A stretch of 64,000 nucleotides of DNA from Bradyrhizobium sp. 199 (GTDB lineage Bacteria > Pseudomonadota > Alphaproteobacteria > Rhizobiales > Xanthobacteraceae): the NCBI RefSeq assembly GCF_023073355.1, contig NZ_JADPJI010000002.1, positions 992,001 through 1,056,000 of the forward strand, written 5' to 3'. Below, one piece after another: positions 58,555-64,000 of this stretch. Every line of letters begins with the position of its first letter. Within the stretch, counting starts at the first letter, position 1. The translations under genes and the position numbers were made by a program. The notes beneath the pieces were generated by a model. It searched no databases. It was not told the DNA's origin and saw nothing but the letters and a program-made list of their open reading frames with translations.

Positions 58555-58655
58555 ATGGTGCGTTGGATGGGTAGAGCCCTTGCGAAACCGATCATGCCTC
58601 TACGTCGCCCGGACTTGATGGGTGTCGCTTCGCTTCCCATCCTACGCGCTGCTGT
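58555..58655. repeat. dispersed repeat, family I, copy 1
   Basis: GGATGGGTAGAGCCCTTGCG, then GAAACCGATCATG and ATGGGTGTCGCTTCGCTTCC, ending CCCATCCTACG. A copy is at 59308-59400. The ends are inverted. Confidence 0.5.
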
Positions 58656-58733
58656 CGAGGGAACAGACCATCCCCGGAAGGAATTCATTGTCTGACCAGT
58701 ACGGGCTCTGAAAACAATCCTTATGCCACGGCA

Positions 58734-59030
58734 GTGTCGGCGGTGGACGAGCAGAAAAAGATCGAGCACCAGATCGAACTCGCAACGCGAGCGGCCGCGC
58801 TCGTCAGGGACGAAACCACGGGACAGCGCTTCCGAAGCTTTGCTGAGGACCTGAGGCGAAAGCTCCGTCGCATGATGCGGCGCGGCCAGGTGCGCGCGCG
58901 TGCGTATGATCTCTGGGAGCAGGCCGGCCGGCCAGCCGGCCGCGAACTGGACTTCTGGCTCGAAGCGGAACGGCAGCTCGAGGACGAACGCGAGGATCGG
59001 AAGTCGCCCGATGTGTCCTCGAAACGATAG
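58734..59030 (+). CDS. DUF2934 protein, copy 2
   Basis: 98 residues from a GTG at 58734. The first 50 residues are a basic helix (KKIEHQIELATRAAALVRDE, RSFAEDLRRKLRRMMRRGQ), then the DUF2934 core (RARAYDLWEQAGRPAGRELD, FWLEAERQLEDERED). The core YDLWEQAGRPAGRELDFWLEAE mirrors copy 1. No clear ribosome site is visible at the GTG, so the N terminus is unsure. It is followed by a hairpin and a terminator. Confidence 0.68.
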   Translation: MSAVDEQKKIEHQIELATRAAALVRDETTGQRFRSFAEDLRRKLRRMMRRGQVRARAYDLWEQAGRPAGRELDFWLEAERQLEDEREDRKSPDVSSKR

Positions 59031-59041
59031 AAGCGAGCCTT

Positions 59042-59058
59042 GCAAGACGTCGTCTTGC
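59042..59058. other. palindromic hairpin after the second DUF2934 gene
   Basis: GCAAGACG and CGTCTTGC flank a single T, an 8-bp inverted repeat 11 bases after the stop codon. Too short a loop for a hairpin in RNA unless the inner pairs open; could be a protein site. Confidence 0.35.
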
Positions 59059-59098
59059 CTGGGCGATCCACGTCCCAGTGCCGCGTGCAATCAAGAAA

Positions 59099-59129
59099 AA
59101 AGCCGCCGGGTTCTTCACCCTGGCGGCTT
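59099..59129. terminator. rho-independent terminator
   Basis: AAGCCGCCGGG, loop TTCTTCA, CCCTGGCGGCTT with one bulge; an A-run lies upstream (AAGAAAAAAG), so it works best for transcripts on the minus strand. GAAAAG follows on the plus strand. Confidence 0.6.
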
Positions 59130-59131
59130 GG

Positions 59132-60043
59132 AAAAGTCCGTAGCTGTTGATCGCCTCCGCAGCCTCGCGCGTACCGCCGTTACCTTGTTTGCGGCCATGC
59201 TCACCGTTTGTAGGCGGAGGCGCGTGATTCTGCTGTGACCTGGACCACACAGTGGAAAAGATGATGGCGGGGGTTGGACAGTGCCGCGCGAGAACTCGGG
59301 ACAGTAGGATGGTTGAGCCCTTGCGAAACCCATCATGCTGCGAGCAGCGGAAATCTCGATCGGTTTCGCTTCGCTCTACCCATCCGACGATTCGTGCCCG
59401 GACGCAGCGCAGTGCCCCGGCGATGCGTAGCATTGGGCCGGTGCGTGATGCTACTTGGGGCGCCAAGGTTCGCGACTGTGTTCTGGAATGGTGGAACTCC
59501 TCCCCCTCTATTGTCGTCCGAGTTTCCGTCCAGAAAAAATCGGTGACTGTAGCTGACGCACGCGCAGCGTCTTTCTGACGCACGCCCTGGTGCGCGGGTC
59601 CGTCTCCGCCGTTCAAGCCCCAGCACGGCAGGTGCACGAAGCTCGCGTGCCTCGAACAACTCATGCAACCTTCGCAGCGACGTAACGACATTTGCGTGGC
59701 GTTCAACGTGACATTTCATGCAAACTTGCGCAGCTGTCCCGTCATCGTCGTCGAAGAACGCATCAAATGCGAGCGATCGCCGCGCCTGCAATTTCGCATT
59801 CTGCCTATGGGCTACCTCACACATTGAAAATGAGTGGTCTCACAATTTGCTGACACGTTGCCAAAGCGACTTACGTTGCTTTGTCTAATTCAGGTTGTAT
59901 GGTGGCGATGAGAGCATTTCGGCTTGGTCGATGACGTGTGGGCGGTGGGTGCTGTCTACATCGTTGCTGATCATGATCAGAAGAAGAGTGCTCGCCAGTG
60001 GATGACATGAGGGACGGAAGACAATGACCGAAGGATAAGGACA
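59132..60043. other. long non-coding stretch before the SARP-type regulator gene
   Basis: 912 bases without a recognisable gene. It holds a family I repeat copy (59308-59400), two GACATTT elements (59687 and 59710, 23 bases apart) and two ACGTTGC elements (59855 and 59873). The last 200 bases are richer in A+T (TCTAATTCAGGTTGTATGG), as a promoter region would be. A minus-strand frame 59333-59824 exists but reads like translated repeat DNA. Confidence 0.5.
59308..59400. repeat. dispersed repeat, family I, copy 2
   Basis: GGATGGTTGAGCCCTTGCGA, CATCATGCTGCGAGCAGCGG and GGTTTCGCTTCGCTCTACCC, as in 58555-58655. Confidence 0.5.
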
Positions 60044-60868
60044 ATGTCGCTGCTCCACATCAATCTCTTCGGCGGTGTCGAGGTTATTTCTGCTTCCGGT
60101 GACTCGGTATCGATCCCCAGCCGCAAGGCTGCAACCCTTCTGGGCTATGTCGCGCTCAGTTCCCCACGGGCCATTTCACGCGGCAAGCTCGCCACCCTGT
60201 TATGGGACGGTCACTTCAGCGATCGCGCGCGCGCCAGCCTTCGACAAGCTCTGCTCACATTGCGGCGCGTTCTGCCGCAATATCCTGATGTGATCTCGGC
60301 CGATCGCGACGACATCCGTATCCGCCCGGCCACCATAAGTACCGATGTGGGAGAATTTGAGCGCCTGCTGAGGGAGGGCCATCCCGAACGGTTGGCCCGT
60401 GCGGCGGTGCTTTATCGAGGCGAGCTTCTCGAGAGCATCGGCTCGACGTCTTGCCAATTCGAGGCCTGGCTATCTGCCGAGCGCCAACGACTGAGAACAC
60501 AAGCGATGCAGGCGCTTGCCGGCCTGTTGGACGCCGACGGGCGCGAACACATGGATATCGCGGTCGCTCTCGGGCTACGTATTCTCGCCATCGACCCGCT
60601 TCAGGAGAGTGTCCATCGCATATTGATGCGCTGTTATGCGCAGCAAGGTCGCTGTGCCGACGCGTTGCGTCAGTATGACCTTTGCCGCTCCGTGCTGTGG
60701 CGGGACGTTCGCGCAACGCCGGAGCAGGAGACCGAACAGCTGCAGCGCGAAATTCGTCGCATGTTCTGCGCGTCGCCGACATCTGCCTCCCTCAAATTGC
60801 CGCGCACCAGAAACTTTGACGCAACTTTCACGCTCGACGTGACGCCTGCATCACGGTCCCTGTCGTAG
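60044..60868 (+). CDS. SARP/BTAD-type transcriptional regulator
   Basis: 274 residues. N-terminal winged-helix part (LLHINLFGGVEVISASGDSV, IPSRKAATLLGYVALSSPRAISRGKLATLLW), then the BTAD TPR domain from about residue 90 (EFERLLREGHPERLARAAVLY, RGELLESIG, FEAWLSAERQRLRTQAMQA, AIDPLQESVHRILMRCYAQQG). There is no nucleotide-binding or kinase domain, so it is of the short SARP type that usually activates neighbouring biosynthetic genes. It lies 88 bases before the repeat-protein gene on the same strand. The C terminus after residue 245 is low complexity. Confidence 0.86.
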   Translation: MSLLHINLFGGVEVISASGDSVSIPSRKAATLLGYVALSSPRAISRGKLATLLWDGHFSDRARASLRQALLTLRRVLPQYPDVISADRDDIRIRPATISTDVGEFERLLREGHPERLARAAVLYRGELLESIGSTSCQFEAWLSAERQRLRTQAMQALAGLLDADGREHMDIAVALGLRILAIDPLQESVHRILMRCYAQQGRCADALRQYDLCRSVLWRDVRATPEQETEQLQREIRRMFCASPTSASLKLPRTRNFDATFTLDVTPASRSLS

Positions 60869-60956
60869 CTTTAGCCGCTCGCACAGTGATCCCGACTCCC
60901 TCTGGGGCAACGCGTGTCGCTTGCGGGTCAGGCACTTCACCCAGGAGACTTTGATC

Positions 60957-62006
60957 ATGACTGGAACACAGCAGCAGTATGAGGACTATGGCCAATTGGA
61001 CCCGCAGGGGATATTCGGCTCCATCCTCGGCGGTGCGGCCGGACGAGTTATCGGTAATCTTCTCGGCGGCAAGACGGGTAAGACCATCGGCGGCGTCGTA
61101 GGAAACATCGGCGGAGGTTTCCTGCCGTTTTCGGCCGGTGCCGAAATGCCGCAAGGTTCGGTGCAGGTCTCCGACATGGAGCTGCAGAGTTTCTGGAGCG
61201 TGCTGAAGAAGATCGGTCAGGGTGTCCAGACCGGTGTGAACATCGGCCACCAGCTCGGTGTATTCAGCGCCGGCCAGCCCGGCCAGCAGCCGGCTGCCGC
61301 CGCGCCGCCGACCGACATGGAGCTGCAGAGTTTCTGGAGCGTGCTGAAGAAGATCGGTCAGGGTGTCCAGACCGGTGTGAACATCGGGCACCAGCTCGGT
61401 GTGTTCAGCGCCGGCCAGCCCGGCCAGCAGCCGGCTGCCGCCGCGCCGCCGACCGACATGGAGCTGCAGAGTTTCTGGAGCGTGCTGAAGAAGATCGGCC
61501 AGGGCGTCCAGACCGGTGTGAATATCGGTCACCAGCTCGGCGTCTTCAGCGCCGGCCAGCCCGGCCTGCAGCCGGCTGCCGCCGCGCCGCCGACCGACAT
61601 GGAGCTGCAGAGCTTCTGGAGCGTGCTGAAGAAGATCGGCCAGGGCGTGCAGACCGGTGTGAATATCGGTCACCAGCTCGGCGTCTTCAGCGCCGGCCAG
61701 CCTGGTCTGCAGCCGGCCGCGGCAGCACCGCCGACCGACATGGAGCTGCAGAGCTTCTGGAGCGTGCTGAAGAAGATCGGTCAGGGCGTCCAGACCGGTG
61801 TGAATATCGGCCACCAGCTCGGTGTGTTCAGCGCCGGCCAGCCCGGTCTGGAGCCGGCCGCGGCAGCAACACCGCCGACCGACATGGAGCTGCAGAGCTT
61901 CTGGAGTGTGCTGAAGAAGATCGGCCAGGGTGCCCAGACGGGCCTGGATATCGGCCGCCAGCTCGGCGTCTTCAACGCTGGCCAGCCCGGTGGCACGATG
62001 CACTAA
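60957..62006 (+). CDS. glycine-zipper protein with six 47-residue amphipathic repeats
   Basis: 349 residues from the ATG at 60957 (MTGTQQQYEDYGQLDPQ), with AGGAG 11 bases upstream. N-terminal region: IFGSILGGAAGRVIGNLLGG and KTGKTIGGVVGNIGGGFLPF, a basic glycine-zipper of GxxxG type. Then six repeats, each DMELQSFWSVLKKIGQGVQT followed by GVNIGHQLGVFSAGQPG, joined by Gln/Pro/Ala-rich linkers (PAAAAPPT). No signal peptide and no Cys. The repeat core SFWSVLKKIG looks like a cationic amphipathic helix of membrane-active peptides. Function unknown. Confidence 0.8.
   Translation: MTGTQQQYEDYGQLDPQGIFGSILGGAAGRVIGNLLGGKTGKTIGGVVGNIGGGFLPFSAGAEMPQGSVQVSDMELQSFWSVLKKIGQGVQTGVNIGHQLGVFSAGQPGQQPAAAAPPTDMELQSFWSVLKKIGQGVQTGVNIGHQLGVFSAGQPGQQPAAAAPPTDMELQSFWSVLKKIGQGVQTGVNIGHQLGVFSAGQPGLQPAAAAPPTDMELQSFWSVLKKIGQGVQTGVNIGHQLGVFSAGQPGLQPAAAAPPTDMELQSFWSVLKKIGQGVQTGVNIGHQLGVFSAGQPGLEPAAAATPPTDMELQSFWSVLKKIGQGAQTGLDIGRQLGVFNAGQPGGTMH
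61173..62003 (+). repeat. tandem 141-bp coding repeat, six copies
   Basis: Units start at 61173, 61314, 61455, 61596 and 61737 (141 bp each) and at 61881 (the fifth unit has an added Thr codon). Units differ mainly at third codon positions (GGT/GGC, AAC/AAT, GTG/GTC). The last unit is the most diverged (AQTGLDIGRQLGVFNAG) and lacks a linker. Confidence 0.95.
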
Positions 62007-62015
62007 ATCCAACAC

Positions 62016-62044
62016 GCAGAGGGCGGGCGCAAGCCCGCCTCTGC
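62016..62044 (+). terminator. hairpin with GNRA loop between the repeat-protein and inhibitor-like genes
   Basis: GCAGAG and GCGGGC (split by one bulged G) pair with GCCCGC and CTCTGC around a GCAA tetraloop, giving a 12-bp stem 9 bases after the stop codon. No U-run, so it may protect the 3' end or partly stop transcription rather than end it fully. Confidence 0.55.
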
Positions 62045-62066
62045 GCACAGAATGAATGGAAGCCAG

Positions 62067-62297
62067 ATGGCGGATTCAAACACGTCGCAGCAATTCATCG
62101 TGCAGGGAGACCCGGTCCGATCCGGTCAGCTCAACGAGCACCTGCTGCGTGAAACCGGTGTGACGCGAGTCGCGCAGGTCGCTCCCGACGTCGTCATCCT
62201 TTCGATGACGACGACACAGGCCGATCGCCTGAAATCGACGTTTGCCACTCTCGTGGTCGAGCCGAATTCAGCGCTGAAGCCATTCGATGCCGACTGA
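62067..62297 (+). CDS. stand-alone subtilisin-propeptide-like (I9-type) protein
   Basis: 76 residues from the ATG at 62067 (MADSNTSQQFIVQGDP), with GGAAG 4 bases before it; ATG 62052 has none. The pattern is that of the I9 propeptide fold: strand QFIVQG, helix GQLNEHLLRETG, strands TRVAQVAPDVVILSM, helix TTQADRLKSTF and strand TLVVEPNSALKPF, where VEPN matches the VEPD end of S8 propeptides. No signal peptide. It lies directly before the S8 protease gene, so it is likely a trans chaperone or inhibitor of that protease. The assignment is by pattern only. Confidence 0.62.
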   Translation: MADSNTSQQFIVQGDPVRSGQLNEHLLRETGVTRVAQVAPDVVILSMTTTQADRLKSTFATLVVEPNSALKPFDAD

Positions 62298-62343
62298 TTT
62301 CGGTGGGTAAACATTGGACACGCAAAACATCAAGGAGGCTGCA

Positions 62344-64000
62344 ATGGCCACGAGAGGCAAATCAGGGACTTCCGGGCAGGGCGAGCACGGTGCGACCGAA
62401 GCGGCGGCAAACGGCAACGGCGCGCTTCCCGGTCACGATGCCGGCCCGTCGCCGGCACCAGGGCAGGGGCCCGCAACGATCGTATCGCGCCGATCGCAAT
62501 TCATGATCGCGCCGCAGCAGCAGCCCGGGCTTGCGACCTTCAGCGTCGATTTTCTGACCCAACAGCTCACCAACAGCCCCGACATCGAAGTGGTGAAGAC
62601 GGTCTCTCCGCCGCGCCTGTTCGGATTTCAGAGCGCGGACCTTGGACAAGCGCCGCTCAGTCCCCTGGTTCTCGCCAAGATGACTCCCGACAAGGCAAAG
62701 TTGCTGCAGACCCAGGCACAAGGGCGATGCGCGGTGGAGCGTGACGAGCGGCTGACCTACATGCTCGACCCGACCACGCCGCAGCTTCCCAATCCGGGGG
62801 TGCTGACGCCGCTGGCTGACGGCTTCACTACGACGATCGAAGTATTGGGCCAGGACGGCCCGCTGGCGGAAGCCGAGGTCTATGTGTTGGGCAGCATGTG
62901 GCCGGCACAGGGCATCACAGACGCCACCGGCCGTGCGACGGTGACCCTCCAGGGCGAAACGCCGGAGACCATCCGCTCGATCCTGGTCAAACCGAAGATC
63001 GACTACTGGACCTTCTGGCTCGATCGTCCGCAGCTCGTCGCGAACGGTGTCAACCGGATCGTCGTGAGGGCGCTCGGCGCAGTTCTACGCAACTTCCCCG
63101 GCCAGCAATTGATGGGTTGGGGTGAGCGCGCGATGGGCCTCGATCGTCTGCCGCCGTCTTTTGACGGCGCCGGCATCAGGATCGCGGTCATCGATTCCGG
63201 CCTGGCGCCGACCCATCGCAACCTGCACGGCATCACAGTAGGCACCAGCATCGTCGGCAATGACAAAGCAGCGTGGACCGTCGACACGATCGGCCATGGC
63301 TCGCATTGCGCTGGAATCATCGCCGGCGGTCCGGTCGGCCCCGGTGGCGGAATTCGCGGCTTCGCTCCCGCGGCGGAAATCCATGTTTGCCGCATCTTCC
63401 CAGGCGGCCGGTTCAGCGATCTCGTCTCCGCGCTCGATTACTGCATGGAGCATGGCATCGACGTCGCCAATATGAGCCTGGGTGGTGGCGAGCCATCGCA
63501 AATCATCGAGGAACGCATCATCCGGGCCAAGCAAATGGGCATGGCCTGCATCATTGCTGCGGGCAATTCCTCGGGGCCGGTGCAGTTTCCTGCTTCGACG
63601 CCGCATTGCCTGGCGGTTGCCGCGTTGGGCAAGTGGGGCGAGTTCCCCGATGACAGCTATCATTCGCAGCAAGCCCTCGACGGCTTCCAGAGCCGCGACG
63701 GATATTTCCCGGCAAAGTTCTCCTGCTTCGGACCGGAGGTCGACGTCTGCGCGCCCGGTGTCGGGATCGTCTCGTCGCTTCCCGCCGATGGTTTCGGTGC
63801 ATGGGACGGTACCTCAATGGCGACGCCACACGTCACGGGGCTGGCCGCGCTCGTGCTGGCGCACCATCCGGACTTCACCAAAGGCAACTTCCAGAATCGC
63901 GATGCACGTCGTGTCGAGCGGCTGTTCCAGATCCTGAAGGAAACCGCGACGCCGCTGCAATTCGGTGACCCGAATCGTACCGGCGCGGGACTGCCGAACG
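62344..64000 (+). CDS. S8 family serine peptidase (subtilisin-like), truncated by the window end
   Basis: At least 552 residues; the frame is open at 64000. The N-terminal 60 residues are polar. Residues about 55-140 resemble an I9-type prodomain (RSQFMIAPQQQPGL ... PLVLAKMTPDKAKLLQTQ, RCAVERDERLTYML). A carboxypeptidase-regulatory/CnaB-like beta domain follows (TTIEVLGQDGPLAEAEVYVL, GITDATGRATVTL). The catalytic domain has Asp284 (IAVIDSGLA), His318 (GHGSHCAGI), Asn408 (AAGNSSG) and Ser491 (GTSMATPHVTG), all intact. No Sec signal is visible. Downstream of the inhibitor-like gene by 46 bases. Confidence 0.88.
   Translation, partial: MATRGKSGTSGQGEHGATEAAANGNGALPGHDAGPSPAPGQGPATIVSRRSQFMIAPQQQPGLATFSVDFLTQQLTNSPDIEVVKTVSPPRLFGFQSADLGQAPLSPLVLAKMTPDKAKLLQTQAQGRCAVERDERLTYMLDPTTPQLPNPGVLTPLADGFTTTIEVLGQDGPLAEAEVYVLGSMWPAQGITDATGRATVTLQGETPETIRSILVKPKIDYWTFWLDRPQLVANGVNRIVVRALGAVLRNFPGQQLMGWGERAMGLDRLPPSFDGAGIRIAVIDSGLAPTHRNLHGITVGTSIVGNDKAAWTVDTIGHGSHCAGIIAGGPVGPGGGIRGFAPAAEIHVCRIFPGGRFSDLVSALDYCMEHGIDVANMSLGGGEPSQIIEERIIRAKQMGMACIIAAGNSSGPVQFPASTPHCLAVAALGKWGEFPDDSYHSQQALDGFQSRDGYFPAKFSCFGPEVDVCAPGVGIVSSLPADGFGAWDGTSMATPHVTGLAALVLAHHPDFTKGNFQNRDARRVERLFQILKETATPLQFGDPNRTGAGLPN

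Noticed and set aside
59333..59824. A 163-codon minus-strand frame in the non-coding stretch
   Set aside because: It runs through the family I repeat and has no convincing start signal; its tail is typical of translated repeat DNA.
59855..59879. ACGTTGC direct repeats as SARP binding sites
   Set aside because: SARP sites are heptamers repeated about 11 or 22 bases apart; these start 18 bases apart, and only two are seen.
60957..62006. CRISPR array, suggested by regular 141-bp repeats
   Set aside because: The repeats are in frame, coding, longer than CRISPR repeats and have no spacers; no cas genes are present.

Overview
The window is GC-rich chromosomal DNA of an alphaproteobacterium, most likely Bradyrhizobium or a close relative in the Nitrobacteraceae. 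The evidence is the strong G/C bias at third codon positions, the Caulobacter-type flagellar block with FlbD and SciP, and alphaproteobacterial families such as DUF1153, DUF3618 and DUF4112. It also carries many short palindromic intergenic repeats and an elongator tRNA-Met of rhizobial type. Species cannot be fixed from the window alone.

Layout. 1-4.5 kb: start of an AsmA-like gene (minus), then scoA-scoB (3-oxoacid CoA-transferase), a GNAT acetyltransferase and a MuiA/DUF4139 exported protein. 4.9-9.5 kb (minus): D-2-hydroxyacid dehydrogenase followed by a sugar-type ABC importer (Tat-exported binding protein and two permeases) with no ATPase gene. 9.7-15.1 kb: chemoreceptor, Bug-type binding protein, two paralogous EamA exporters around a DUF1330 gene. 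15.5-24.8 kb: purA, a conserved proline-rich membrane protein, two GLG1-like Cys-rich secreted proteins, DUF5413 and DUF4112 proteins, an msrA-msrB pair and a TPR plus caspase-fold protein. 25-27.7 kb: RecD-like helicase and LLM oxidoreductase.

28-34 kb is an envelope/general-stress neighbourhood. A four-gene membrane operon (DUF3618, LEA-like, holin-III-like, TM protein) faces a YidB-GlsB pair, and both are preceded by GGAAC-N16-AGTT boxes like sigma-EcfG promoters. A third such box precedes a Cys-rich secreted protein at 19.6 kb and a GGAAC-N17-CGTT box lies at 57.2 kb. Next come a DUF2269 / SDR-DoxX pair, small orphan ORFs, a LuxR-type regulator, a uridine-kinase-like protein, an L,D-transpeptidase and a cytochrome P450.

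39.2-44.7 kb is a complete alkanesulfonate-use operon: two SsuA-type binding proteins, SsuD, SsuC, SsuB and a flavin reductase. An M20 peptidase follows. 46.4-54.8 kb (minus) is the flagellar block fliK-flgD / sciP / fliF-fliG-fliH-fliN-flbD, with tandem CtrA-like half-sites upstream of fliF. mnmA, a pmtA-like methyltransferase and a secreted protein lead to tRNA-Met at 57.9 kb.

Beyond the tRNA the content becomes accessory-like: two DUF2934 proteins, a Cys-rich zinc-ribbon-like protein, long non-coding DNA, and at the right edge a compact locus. That locus encodes a SARP/BTAD regulator, a glycine-zipper protein with six near-identical 47-residue repeats whose cores resemble cationic amphipathic peptides, a stand-alone subtilisin-propeptide-like protein, and an S8 (subtilisin) protease cut off by the window end. 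It is the best candidate here for an undescribed system: a regulated, protease-processed repeat polyprotein with a trans-acting protease inhibitor or chaperone. That reading is inference from gene order and sequence character.
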